From the NCBI RefSeq assembly GCF_022699665.1, contig NZ_JALDNB010000004.1:248001-312000 (forward strand): a DNA stretch of 64,000 bases. Reading direction: 5' to 3'. Below are positions 1 to 8,189 of this stretch, one piece after another. Position numbers and translations under genes: made by a program. Under the pieces are notes generated by a model, which saw nothing but the letters and a program-made list of their open reading frames with translations, was not told the DNA's origin and ran no database searches. Origin of the DNA: Chryseobacterium aahli (GTDB lineage: Bacteria > Bacteroidota > Bacteroidia > Flavobacteriales > Weeksellaceae). The stretch's first letter is position 1. Each line of letters begins with the position of its first letter.

Positions 1-2
1 TT

Positions 3-1013
3 GAATATATTAAAGACGGATATTTAAGCTACGGACCATTTTCCGGTCTGCCTGAGTTTAAAAAAAGCGTTTCAGAACATTTCAATACAGGGAAAAACGG
101 AAACTTTACTCCTGAAAATGTATTGGCAGTCAATAGTGCTGCGATGGGAATGTTTATGGTTGCCAAATACGTTCTAAATCCTGGCGACGAAGCGATCATC
201 TTTGATCCGGTTGATTTTTTATTTAAAAAGACCGTTGACGCAGTTGGTGGAGTTCTGAAATTATGTCCTGTGGATTCTAAAACCGGAGATATTGATTTTG
301 AGATGTTAGTTTCATTAATTGGTCCTAAAACTAAATTGATCAGCATCTGCAACCCTCACAATCCAGTTGGAAGAGTTTACTCAAAAGAAATTTTAAAGAA
401 AATCTCTGAAATTGCAGCAGCTCATGATCTTTGGGTGATGAGTGATGAAATATGGAGCGATATTGTTTACGATAAAAGAGAATTCAATACGTATTCATCA
501 GTTTCTGAAGAAGCTAAAAAGAAGAGTTTTACCGTATTCGGGTTTTCAAAGTCTTTTGGAATTGCGGGTTTAAGAATCGGTGCCGTTTTATGCAATGATC
601 AGGAACTTCTTGACGATTTCACAGAAAAATCTCAATTCAATTCTACCATTGAAGGTGTTTCTACTTTGTCACAAATTGCAGGAAGCGTGGCAATCGACCG
701 AGCAAAACCTTGGTTTAATGATTTCCTAACGCATTTGCAACACAACAGAGATTTGGCGCACAGCATCTTGAGTAATTCAGGAATTTTAACGCCTAATCTT
801 CCTGAAGCCACGTTTGTGATTTTTCCAAAAATTGAAAACGGAATGTCGAGCGACCAGTTTGCTCAACATGTTTTAAAGCAAGGAAAAGTGGCAGTTGTTC
901 CCGGTTCTGAACGCTGGTTTGGAAAAGGAGCAGAAGGCCACATCAGAATATGCTTCTCTACTTCTAGAGAAATTTTGGAAGAAGGATTGAACAGGATTAT
1001 TAAAAGTTTTTAG
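3..1013 (+). CDS. PatB/MalY-type PLP aminotransferase, 5' end cut off
   Basis: The reading frame is open from the window edge, so the start codon lies upstream and only about 336 C-terminal residues are present. It looks like a class I/II PLP enzyme of the MalY/PatB branch (cystathionine beta-lyase-like aminotransferases). Visible marks are the cofactor-site string CNPHNPVGR, the MSDEIWSDIVYD segment carrying the pyridine-binding Asp and Tyr, the Schiff-base lysine region FGFSKSFGIAGLRIG, and a C-terminal IRICFST arginine that would bind the substrate carboxylate. A TTG at 123 could be taken for a start, but similarity to the family continues upstream of it (GYLSYGPFSGLPEFKKSV), so it is internal. 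A strong terminator follows at once. Whether it acts as a C-S lyase or a transaminase cannot be told from sequence. Confidence 0.9.
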   Translation, partial: EYIKDGYLSYGPFSGLPEFKKSVSEHFNTGKNGNFTPENVLAVNSAAMGMFMVAKYVLNPGDEAIIFDPVDFLFKKTVDAVGGVLKLCPVDSKTGDIDFEMLVSLIGPKTKLISICNPHNPVGRVYSKEILKKISEIAAAHDLWVMSDEIWSDIVYDKREFNTYSSVSEEAKKKSFTVFGFSKSFGIAGLRIGAVLCNDQELLDDFTEKSQFNSTIEGVSTLSQIAGSVAIDRAKPWFNDFLTHLQHNRDLAHSILSNSGILTPNLPEATFVIFPKIENGMSSDQFAQHVLKQGKVAVVPGSERWFGKGAEGHIRICFSTSREILEEGLNRIIKSF

Positions 1014-1023
1014 AATTAAATTT

Positions 1024-1066
1024 AAAGAGGCTGCAAAATCTTAGATTTTGCAGCCTCTTTTTTATT
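1024..1066 (+). terminator. Rho-independent terminator of the aminotransferase gene
   Basis: A perfect stem AAAGAGGCTGCAAAATC / GATTTTGCAGCCTCTTT with a TTA loop is followed by a T-rich run. It begins about ten bases after the stop codon. Confidence 0.9.
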
Positions 1067-1137
1067 ATGATATCATTTGACAGGATCGCATCCTATTTTC
1101 TGTTAGGTCGTCCCTTTGGGACTTTCTCACTTCGAAT

Positions 1138-2337
1138 TTATTTCTTCGAAATCTTATACAATTTTCCGCTGTCGGTAATTCCGTAGAGATTTCCGTCAGA
1201 ACCATTCAACACATCTCTGAATCTTTCCTTTTGGTCTAAAAGCAATCGCTCTTCGCCCACAACTTTATTATCTTTCAAAACAATTCTGTTGATGTGTTGT
1301 CCGCTCAAACACGCAATGAAAAGATTATTTTTCCATTCTTCAATATTTCCTGTGTAGAAAGTCACTCCACTTGGCGAAACTACCGGATCCCAATAGTAAA
1401 TAGGTTGTTCGGTTCCTTCTTTTTGAGTCGTTCCGTTGTTGATTTTTTCACCCGAATATTCAATTCCGTAGGTTACATCTCCCCAACCGTAGTTTTTTCC
1501 GGGTTGGATTAAATTGATCTCATCTCCACCTCTTGGCCCCATTTCGATATCCCAAAGCTGGCCTTTTTCGTCTAAAGCTAAACCTTGAGGACTGCGAATT
1601 CCGAAAGCATAAATTTCAGGTTTATAACCATCTTTTCCAATAAACGGATTTCCCGGAGCAGGTTTTCCGTCTTTGGTAATTTTTAAAATTTTACCTAAAT
1701 AATTATCCGTTTTCTGTGCATACACTCTTGTTTCCTTATCTGATCTTTCACCGGTGCTCACAAACAAACTACCATCTTTATCAAACTGTAAACGACTTCC
1801 GTAATGTTTATCGCCATCGTAAGAAGGCGTTGCCCGAAAAATGACTTTAACGTCAGAGATATTTTTCAAATCTGTCGAAAGTTTTCCTTCTGCAACTGAA
1901 ATTAAGTTCCCATCGCCAAAAGGTTCAGAAAAAACAAAATAAATCATTTGATTTGTTTTAAAATCTGGATCCAGAGCTACGTCAAGCATTCCACCTTGTC
2001 CTTTATCATCAACTTTAGGAAATCCTTCAATCTTGGAAATTTGTTTCCCATCAGTTGAAACGACATTGATAAAGCCAGATTTTTCGGTAATTAAAAACTT
2101 CCCGTCTGGTAAATTTACAATCCCCCAAGGTCTACCTAAATCTTTAGTTAGAACTTCAACATTATAAGGAGTTGATGTTTTAACAGGTGCAATTCGGGTT
2201 TGTCCTTCAAAAGCTGGTTTATAACTTGTATTTGCTTTTTCTTCTTTCGCTGATGGTTCGCTTGGTTTGCCTTTTCCCTGACACGAAACAATCATTGTTG
2301 CCGAAGCTAATACAATGGGTAAGAGTAATTTTTTCAT
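1138..2337 (-). CDS. PQQ-dependent sugar (aldose) dehydrogenase lipoprotein
   Basis: A 399-residue protein of the glucose/sorbosone dehydrogenase family (soluble aldose sugar dehydrogenase, YliI/Asd type), a six-bladed beta-propeller that oxidises sugars with PQQ. It begins with a lipoprotein signal (MKKLLLPIVLASATMIVSC, Cys19), so it should be anchored in the envelope facing the periplasm or surface. Family marks are LGRPWGIVNLPDGKFLITEK near residue 65, the GQGGMLDVALDP blade motif, KHYGSRLQFD, and the IRSPQGLALD plus EMGPRGGDEINLI strings that hold the active-site residues. Lys/Ser/Glu-rich linker residues 20-50 separate the anchor from the propeller. It stands alone. PQQ synthesis genes are not seen nearby, so the cofactor may come from elsewhere in the genome or from outside. 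Confidence 0.88.
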   Translation of the reverse strand: MKKLLLPIVLASATMIVSCQGKGKPSEPSAKEEKANTSYKPAFEGQTRIAPVKTSTPYNVEVLTKDLGRPWGIVNLPDGKFLITEKSGFINVVSTDGKQISKIEGFPKVDDKGQGGMLDVALDPDFKTNQMIYFVFSEPFGDGNLISVAEGKLSTDLKNISDVKVIFRATPSYDGDKHYGSRLQFDKDGSLFVSTGERSDKETRVYAQKTDNYLGKILKITKDGKPAPGNPFIGKDGYKPEIYAFGIRSPQGLALDEKGQLWDIEMGPRGGDEINLIQPGKNYGWGDVTYGIEYSGEKINNGTTQKEGTEQPIYYWDPVVSPSGVTFYTGNIEEWKNNLFIACLSGQHINRIVLKDNKVVGEERLLLDQKERFRDVLNGSDGNLYGITDSGKLYKISKK

Positions 2338-2452
2338 ATATAATATGTATTGGTTTAAAAGAAATTCTGAATTTATTTGATGAGTAACAGTATTTTTTTA
2401 ACACTATTAAAAGTAGTTAATGAATTGAGTGTAAAAATAATGCCATAAAAAA

Positions 2453-2487
2453 TTGTGGAATTAAATTTTTATTCTACATTTGTAGAA
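2453..2487 (+). promoter_or_regulatory. blaI promoter with overlapping BlaI-type operator
   Basis: TACATTTG at 2475-2482 matches the Bacteroidota -7 motif TAnnTTTG, and TTG at 2453-2455 lies 19 nt upstream as a -33 element. The -7 motif sits inside a perfect palindrome TTCTACA-TT-TGTAGAA (2472-2487) whose TACA/TGTA core is the one known for BlaI/MecI operators. A repressor bound here would block RNA polymerase, which fits autorepression of the operon. The start codon is 21 nt beyond the palindrome. Confidence 0.75.
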
Positions 2488-2508
2488 CAAAATAGAAATA
2501 CGTAGAAC

Positions 2509-2880
2509 ATGAAAGAAATAAAACTGACAGATTCTGAAGAAGTGATTATGGAAATGCTTTGGGAAAAACAAAAACTTTTCATGAAAGAAATTCTGGAATC
2601 TTACCCTGAACCCAAGCCTGCATCTACAACTGTTGCAACATTGCTGAAAAGAATGCAGAATAAAGATTTAGTAGGCTACACCTTATATGGAAATTCACGC
2701 GAATACTTTCCAAAAGTTGCGAAAAGTGAATATTTCAAAGAAGAAATGACTTCTATGATTGACCGTTTTTTTAACAGCTCGGTGACACAGTTTGCATCGT
2801 TTTTTACATCAAACACTAAATTGAGTCAGAAGCAGTTGAAAGAACTTCGTGAAATTATCGACAAAGAAATAAAAGAATAG
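2509..2880 (+). CDS. BlaI/MecI/CopY-family transcriptional repressor
   Basis: A 123-residue winged-helix repressor. The N-terminal half (LTDSEEVIMEMLWEKQKLFM, then KPASTTVATLLKRMQNKDLVGY) is the BlaI/MecI DNA-binding domain with its recognition helix around residues 40-55. The C-terminal helices form the dimerisation part cleaved in classical systems. It is followed two bases later by an M56 peptidase gene, the usual BlaI-BlaR1 order, and a palindrome of BlaI type covers its own promoter. In Bacteroidota many such pairs are not linked to beta-lactamases and none is present here, so the inducing signal is unknown. Length and start match the family well. Confidence 0.92.
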   Translation: MKEIKLTDSEEVIMEMLWEKQKLFMKEILESYPEPKPASTTVATLLKRMQNKDLVGYTLYGNSREYFPKVAKSEYFKEEMTSMIDRFFNSSVTQFASFFTSNTKLSQKQLKELREIIDKEIKE

Positions 2881-2882
2881 CC

Positions 2883-4709
2883 ATGGAAACGATCATTCTA
2901 AAAATAATTCTGTGTTCAGGAATTGTGCTTGGACTCTACTATTTATTTCTGGCAAAAGAGAAAACATTGACCTTCAACCGCTTTTATTTATTGTTGGGGC
3001 TTATTTTCTCCTACTCAATTCCTTTTGTGACGATTGAAACCAAGGAAATTGTAAAGGACAAACCAGTTCTGTTGATTGAGCAGGAAATTCCACAACAGAT
3101 TTTGCAGAATTCTACTACAATGCAGGCGGAAACGTTCAATTACACTCAATTATTGCAGATCATTTACTTCGTAATCTCAGGAATACTGATTGCAAAAATT
3201 CTTTATTCAATACTAAAAATTAAAACATTGAAAGGCCGGAAAATCATTTATCAGAACTGCAATGTCATTTTGCTTAAAAAAGAGATTGCGCCGTTTAGTT
3301 TTTTGAGCACCATTTATCTTTCTGAGAAGTATTTTAAGGATAAAAAAATTGACGAAAGAATATTTCTTCACGAGGAAATTCATGTAAAACAAAAGCATTC
3401 ATTCGATGTATTACTGATCGAAGTTATAAAGGCTTTTTCTTGGTTCAATCCTTTCATTTACTTCTATAAAAATGTGATGATTACCAATCATGAATTTTTG
3501 GCAGATGAAGAAGTTATTATCAAAAATGAAAACATTAAAAACTATCAGGAACTGATTCTGTATGAAGTTCTGAAACAACAAAACTTACAGTTAACACACC
3601 AATTCAATTTCAATAACACCAAAAAAAGATTCATTATGATGACAAAAACAAATTCAAAATTTGCTGAGGCAAAAAAGTATTTGGCGATTCCGCTTTTCGT
3701 CGTGCTTGCCGGACTTTTTGTGGAGAAAGTCTATGCGAAAGATTCTTTATCAAAAATTTCAGGTAAAAGTGAAAGTATCTTTGCTGAAGAAGATCCTTAC
3801 ACTGAGTTTAATAAGATAATTAAAAAATATGGTAATCTTATAGAACTAAAAAAATATGCAGAGTTTGAAAAAACTGTAAGTTTATCTGACCGAGAAAAAC
3901 TTAAGGATCTCTATTTTCAACTTACGAAAGAGCAGAGAGACGCAACTCCATTTTACTTTTTTAATATAAAAAAATCTGAAAAAATTAATGTAACCCAAAA
4001 TCAACTTAATGATTTTAAGAATTCGAAAAAATACGGTTTATGGATTGACGGTAAGAAAACCAAAAATCAGGATTTACAAAACTACAAGCCCGAAGATTTT
4101 TCACATCAATCTGTAAGCAAGAGATACCCTAATGCTATAAGCGCAAAAAATCCTGAACCTTATCAGGTAAATTTAATGACACATCAATATTTTCAAAATT
4201 ACCAAAATGAAAAGGAAAAAACCTTCATGGGTTTTAAAGCAAAAGCGTTCATCAAAGGAAAAGATACGATCACTCCAAGAAAAAATGTAGATACAAAATT
4301 GACATCGGTAAGCATTCAAAATTATGATTCAAATGTGAAAAGTGTTAAGACTGTTGGCGTTGCAACCGAAATTAATCAGAAACAGGAAGTTTCCACACTT
4401 CCAGAGTATCCTGGCGGAATAAATGCAATGCGAAATAAAATTTCTCAAAATTTTAATGGTGCCGTTCTTAAAGGTGATGAAAGCTTAATAAAAGCAAATA
4501 TTCTTTTTACAATCAATGAAAAAGGTGAAGTTTCAAACATAAGATCTGCCGGAAATAATGAGATTTTCAACACTGAAGCGATTAAAGCAGTAAAACTTGC
4601 TAATGAAAACATAACGTGGAAACCCGCCACCAAAGACGGTAACAACGTTGCATACAGATTTCAAATTCCATTGACAATGAAGTTTGAAACATTCAAAAAA
4701 ACACAATAA
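2883..4709 (+). CDS. BlaR1-like M56 metallopeptidase fused to a TonB C-terminal domain
   Basis: A 608-residue membrane protein. Hydrophobic segments near residues 3-23, 33-50 and 90-112 precede the zinc protease motif HEEIH (163-167), with the NHEFLADEEV string near 202-211, all typical of peptidase M56/BlaR1. A further transmembrane segment lies around 267-283 (YLAIPLFVVLAGLFVEKVYA). The sensor part is not a penicillin-binding domain. It is a long hydrophilic region ending, from about residue 500, in a TonB-type C-terminal domain (YPGGINAMRNKI ... VLFTINEKGEVSNI-like pattern, then ITWKPATKDG). The protein probably senses something in the periplasm and cleaves the adjacent repressor. The TonB end could also contact a receptor or peptidoglycan. 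A terminator follows. Confidence 0.88.
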   Translation: METIILKIILCSGIVLGLYYLFLAKEKTLTFNRFYLLLGLIFSYSIPFVTIETKEIVKDKPVLLIEQEIPQQILQNSTTMQAETFNYTQLLQIIYFVISGILIAKILYSILKIKTLKGRKIIYQNCNVILLKKEIAPFSFLSTIYLSEKYFKDKKIDERIFLHEEIHVKQKHSFDVLLIEVIKAFSWFNPFIYFYKNVMITNHEFLADEEVIIKNENIKNYQELILYEVLKQQNLQLTHQFNFNNTKKRFIMMTKTNSKFAEAKKYLAIPLFVVLAGLFVEKVYAKDSLSKISGKSESIFAEEDPYTEFNKIIKKYGNLIELKKYAEFEKTVSLSDREKLKDLYFQLTKEQRDATPFYFFNIKKSEKINVTQNQLNDFKNSKKYGLWIDGKKTKNQDLQNYKPEDFSHQSVSKRYPNAISAKNPEPYQVNLMTHQYFQNYQNEKEKTFMGFKAKAFIKGKDTITPRKNVDTKLTSVSIQNYDSNVKSVKTVGVATEINQKQEVSTLPEYPGGINAMRNKISQNFNGAVLKGDESLIKANILFTINEKGEVSNIRSAGNNEIFNTEAIKAVKLANENITWKPATKDGNNVAYRFQIPLTMKFETFKKTQ

Positions 4710-4718
4710 ATTATATTC

Positions 4719-4744
4719 AGAGTCCTCTTTAGGACTCTTTTTTA
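4719..4744 (+). terminator. Terminator of the blaI-M56 operon
   Basis: Stem AGAGTCCT / AGGACTCT with a CTTT loop followed by a run of T residues, ten bases after the stop codon. Confidence 0.85.
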
Positions 4745-4749
4745 TTTCA

Positions 4750-4757
4750 TAAATTTG
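4750..4757 (+). promoter_or_regulatory. uvrB -7 promoter element, possible leaderless start
   Basis: TAAATTTG fits TAnnTTTG exactly and ends only four bases before the uvrB ATG, so transcription would begin at or beside the start codon. No clear TTG -33 element was found. Confidence 0.5.
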
Positions 4758-4761
4758 ATGT

Positions 4762-6753
4762 ATGAAATTTAAACTTCAATCAGAATATAAACCAACCGGA
4801 GACCAACCTACAGCCATTGAAAAACTAACTGAAGGTTTAGAAATCGGTGAAAAATATCAGACTTTACTGGGAGTGACAGGTTCCGGTAAAACATTTACCG
4901 TTGCCAATGTTGTTCACAATACCCAAAAACCGACTTTAGTTTTAGCGCACAATAAGACTTTGGCAGCTCAACTTTTCATGGAATTTAAAGAATTCTTCCC
5001 CGAAAATGCTGTTGAGTATTTTGTGAGTTATTACGATTATTACCAACCTGAAGCTTATATCGCAAGCTCAGGAACTTATATTGAAAAAGATTTAAGCATC
5101 AACGAAGAAGTTGAAAAACTACGACTTTCAGCCATTGCTAGCTTACTTTCAGGAAGAAGAGATGTTTTGATTGTTGCTTCAGTATCATGCATTTACGGTG
5201 TTGGAAACCCTGCGGAATTTCATAAGTCTTTGATTTCACTTGAAATTGGTGAGAAAACGACAAGAACCGCACTGCTTCATTCTTTAGTTAATGCTTTATA
5301 TTCCAGAACATTGGAAGACTTCTCGAGAGGCACGTTTCGTGTAAAAGGAGATGTGGTGGATATCTTCCCAGCCTACGCAGATAATGGCGTAAGAATTCAG
5401 TTTTTCGGAGATGAAATTGAAAAAATCCAGAGTTTTGATCCTGTTTCAGGAAATACAACTGCCAATTTTGATCAGATTCAAATTTACCCTGCGAACCTCT
5501 TTGTGACTTCAAAAGAAACTTTGAACGGAGCGATTAGAAATATTCAGGATGATATGGTAAAACAAGTCGACTTTTTCTCTGAAATCGGGAAACCTTTAGA
5601 ATCAAAAAGACTTCAGGAAAGAACAGAACTCGATCTTGAAATGATTAAAGAATTAGGTTACTGCTCAGGAATTGAGAATTATTCACGCTATCTTGATGGA
5701 AGATTGCCGGGCTCAAGACCTTTCTGTCTTTTAGATTACTTCCCGAAAGATTATTTGATGGTCATTGACGAAAGCCACGTTACCGTTCCACAGGTTCATG
5801 CCATGTATGGAGGTGACAGAAGCCGTAAAGAAGCTTTGGTGGAATACGGATTCCGTCTTCCTGCTGCAATGGATAACCGTCCTCTGAAGTTTGAAGAGTT
5901 TGAAGGAATTCAAAATCAGGTAATTTATGTTTCCGCTACGCCGGCAGATTATGAACTGGAAAAAACAGGCGGGGAATATATTGAACAGATTATCCGTCCG
6001 ACCGGACTTCTAGATCCGATTATTGAAATTCGTCCTTCTTTGAATCAGATTGATGATTTAATGGAAGAAATCAGAAAACGCGCTGAAATAGATGAAAGAG
6101 TTTTGGTAACTACTTTAACCAAGAAAATGGCTGAAGAACTGACAAAATATTTTGTAAGATTTGGCATCAGAACAAGATACATTCACTCTGATGTTGAAAC
6201 TTTGGAGCGTATTCAGATTATGCAGGATTTACGTCTTGGGATTTTTGATGTTTTAATTGGGGTCAACTTATTGAGAGAAGGATTAGATTTACCGGAAGTT
6301 TCGCTCGTTGCAATTCTTGATGCCGACAAAGAAGGAATGCTAAGAAGCAGAAGATCAATGATTCAGACGGTTGGTCGTGCGGCAAGAAACCTTAATGGAA
6401 GAGCCATTTTATACGCAGACAAGATTACCAAATCAATGCAGGCAACTCTCGATGAAACCGAATACCGTCGTGAAAAACAAATAGCTTACAATCTTGAACA
6501 CGGCAAGGTTCCGATGGCTTTAAATAAAAAGATCTCTGAAAATCTCGTTGGAAGAAGTAAAGATTTCCCAGACGAAAAATATACTCAGAAACAAATTTTA
6601 CAAAAAGTTGCCGACGTAAAAGCAACCTACGCAACAGAAGATGTAGAAAAATTAGTTGCTCAAAAGCAGAAAGAAATGGAAGGCGCTGCTAAAAATTTAG
6701 ACTTTATAAAAGCGGCACAGTTGAGAGATGAGATTGCAGCTTTGAAGGGTTAA
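4762..6753 (+). CDS. uvrB: UvrABC system protein B, excinuclease helicase subunit
   Basis: UvrB is the damage-verifying helicase of nucleotide excision repair; UvrA loads it on DNA and it recruits UvrC. At 663 residues the protein is full length. Walker A GVTGSGKT is at residues 37-44, the beta-hairpin that clamps DNA is marked by YYDYYQPEAYI near residue 92, helicase motif II reads DESHVTVPQ, and later motifs include VLVTTLTKKMAEELT, IHSDVETLERI, GVNLLREGLDLPEV and QTVGRAARN. The UVR domain that binds UvrC ends the protein (QKEMEGAAKNLDFIKAAQLRDEI). The gene is monocistronic between two terminators, and a TAnnTTTG promoter element lies four bases before its ATG, hinting at a leaderless message. 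Nothing is missing or unusual in the coding sequence. Confidence 0.98.
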   Translation: MKFKLQSEYKPTGDQPTAIEKLTEGLEIGEKYQTLLGVTGSGKTFTVANVVHNTQKPTLVLAHNKTLAAQLFMEFKEFFPENAVEYFVSYYDYYQPEAYIASSGTYIEKDLSINEEVEKLRLSAIASLLSGRRDVLIVASVSCIYGVGNPAEFHKSLISLEIGEKTTRTALLHSLVNALYSRTLEDFSRGTFRVKGDVVDIFPAYADNGVRIQFFGDEIEKIQSFDPVSGNTTANFDQIQIYPANLFVTSKETLNGAIRNIQDDMVKQVDFFSEIGKPLESKRLQERTELDLEMIKELGYCSGIENYSRYLDGRLPGSRPFCLLDYFPKDYLMVIDESHVTVPQVHAMYGGDRSRKEALVEYGFRLPAAMDNRPLKFEEFEGIQNQVIYVSATPADYELEKTGGEYIEQIIRPTGLLDPIIEIRPSLNQIDDLMEEIRKRAEIDERVLVTTLTKKMAEELTKYFVRFGIRTRYIHSDVETLERIQIMQDLRLGIFDVLIGVNLLREGLDLPEVSLVAILDADKEGMLRSRRSMIQTVGRAARNLNGRAILYADKITKSMQATLDETEYRREKQIAYNLEHGKVPMALNKKISENLVGRSKDFPDEKYTQKQILQKVADVKATYATEDVEKLVAQKQKEMEGAAKNLDFIKAAQLRDEIAALKG

Positions 6754-6767
6754 TTTTATATCTATTT

Positions 6768-6806
6768 AAAATTTCGGTGGCTCCCTTTGGGAGCCACCGA
6801 AATTTT
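6768..6806. terminator. Bidirectional terminator between uvrB and the DUF3820 gene
   Basis: A perfect long stem AAATTTCGGTGGCTCCC / GGGAGCCACCGAAATTT (with a TTTG-type tip) is flanked by T-rich sequence on one side and A-rich on the other, between two converging genes. Confidence 0.9.
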
Positions 6807-6823
6807 TCTAATAAATCTATTAT

Positions 6824-7090
6824 TTAGAACTTATAAACCTTCGTCTTAGGCTTCTCATACTCCACTTTCCCTCCACGAAGCGGCGTCAACAAATCCATCA
6901 AACCATTTAATTTTATCTCATAAATTGTAGCCAATTGCATTCCCAATTTTCCTTTTGGCATCCCTTGCCGGTTAAACCATTCTAAATAGCTTATTGGTAA
7001 GTCAGCCAAAACAGTGTTTTGGTACTTTCCGAAAGGCATTTTCACTACACAAATCTCCTGTAAAATTTCAGGATTTATTCCCTGCTCCAT
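6824..7090 (-). CDS. DUF3820 family small protein
   Basis: An 88-residue protein matching the DUF3820 pattern: VVKMPFGKYQNTVLADLP, then SYLEWFNRQGMPKGKLG and a C-terminal helix LNGLMDLLTPLR. DUF3820 proteins are small, soluble and of unconfirmed function; one Pseudomonas member was described as a quorum-regulated virulence-linked factor, which should not be assumed to apply here. No signal peptide or membrane segment is present. The start codon lies four bases downstream of the AI-2E permease stop, so the two are probably co-transcribed as the last genes of a leftward unit that also includes the two membrane proteins at 8189-9714. Confidence 0.8.
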   Translation of the reverse strand: MEQGINPEILQEICVVKMPFGKYQNTVLADLPISYLEWFNRQGMPKGKLGMQLATIYEIKLNGLMDLLTPLRGGKVEYEKPKTKVYKF

Positions 7091-7094
7091 TTTT

Positions 7095-8189
7095 TTAAAC
7101 TATTAAATCAATTTTATTTTCCAAATCGTCATTATTCCCTTTACTGGAAAGTTCAAGTTCTGGGGTATCATCATCCGAAAATTCGTTCCTGTAAACCTGA
7201 ATCAAAAGAAGGGTAAAAGAAACCAAAATCGGCCCGAATACTAATCCCATGAACCCAAACAAATTCATTCCCATAATGATTCCGAAAACAGTATTTAAAG
7301 GATGTATATCTTCAAGCCTTTTTAATAAAGTAAAGCGCAGAATATTATCGGTAAGACCCACAACAACCAAACAGTAGATTCCCAAACCAATCCCCGGACC
7401 GGTTTGTCCTTCAGCAATCATAAAAATACAAATTGGGACATAAATAATGGCTGCTCCCACAATAGGAATCATCGATGCCGCTGCTGTCAAAGCAAAAAGA
7501 AGAATGGGACTTGGCGCTCCAAAAATAAAATATCCAATTAAAGCAATAATCCCCTGCCCAATAGCCACAACAGGAATTCCAATCGCATTTGCCATAATTA
7601 ATTTACGCATCTTCTCACCAATCATAGATACGTTTGCTCTTTTCAAAGGTGCTGCAGAAGCCAAAATCCTTTCAAACAACCTCGGTCTTTCAAACATAAA
7701 ATAAAGAATAAAATACATCGACATGACCACCGTAAGAGTGTTGAAAGTACCACTTAATGCTGTTGTGGAAAAACGACCAGCCGTTTCTTTCACCTTCACC
7801 ATATTTTCTTTACTTAAAAGATCTATGTTAGTTTTAGAATAAACAAAATCATGAATTTTATCGATAAAAACATTGAATTTATTCATGTACGCCTGTGCAT
7901 TTCCAAGTTTTTCTATCAGAAGATCGGCAATGAAGTAAATCGGGAGAATGATAATAATCAAACTCGCCACCATCAAAACTAAAGCCGAAGCCCAAGGTTT
8001 CCATTTTCTCTCCTCCTGAAGATAGAAATTATACTTTCTGCAAACGACATAAATCGTAATTGCTCCTAATACAGAAGGTATAAAAAGTGCTAAGTTAAAG
8101 CAGATTAAAGCCGCTAGAATCAATATAATAGCGAGCAGAGCAATTTGCTTGATAACAACACTGCTGATTTGTTTTTCGTAGTTTGACAT
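7095..8189 (-). CDS. AI-2E family transporter (permease)
   Basis: A 364-residue multi-pass inner-membrane protein of the AI-2E (TqsA/YdiK/PerM) family. Hydrophobic spans occur at about residues 14-48 and 66-90, then after a soluble stretch at 150-165 and repeatedly from 205 to 340. Family marks are VVMSMYFILYFMFERP in the middle, the IIALIGYFIFGAPSPILL segment, AAASMIPIVGAAIIYVP, and FGIIMGMNLFGFMGLVFGPI near the end. Despite the name, members export various compounds or ions and few export autoinducer-2, so the substrate is unknown. Its ATG overlaps the stop codon of the upstream gene (TAATG), implying translational coupling. Confidence 0.92.
   Translation of the reverse strand: MSNYEKQISSVVIKQIALLAIILILAALICFNLALFIPSVLGAITIYVVCRKYNFYLQEERKWKPWASALVLMVASLIIIILPIYFIADLLIEKLGNAQAYMNKFNVFIDKIHDFVYSKTNIDLLSKENMVKVKETAGRFSTTALSGTFNTLTVVMSMYFILYFMFERPRLFERILASAAPLKRANVSMIGEKMRKLIMANAIGIPVVAIGQGIIALIGYFIFGAPSPILLFALTAAASMIPIVGAAIIYVPICIFMIAEGQTGPGIGLGIYCLVVVGLTDNILRFTLLKRLEDIHPLNTVFGIIMGMNLFGFMGLVFGPILVSFTLLLIQVYRNEFSDDDTPELELSSKGNNDDLENKIDLIV

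Noticed and set aside
1082..1121. Small hairpins (AGGATCGCATCCT, GTCCCTTTGGGAC) between the aminotransferase and dehydrogenase genes
   Set aside because: Neither is followed by a clear T run on the strand that would need it, so I do not call a terminator for the dehydrogenase gene.
2187..2404. Frames on both strands upstream of the sugar dehydrogenase gene
   Set aside because: They overlap its signal peptide region in other frames and show no protein features.
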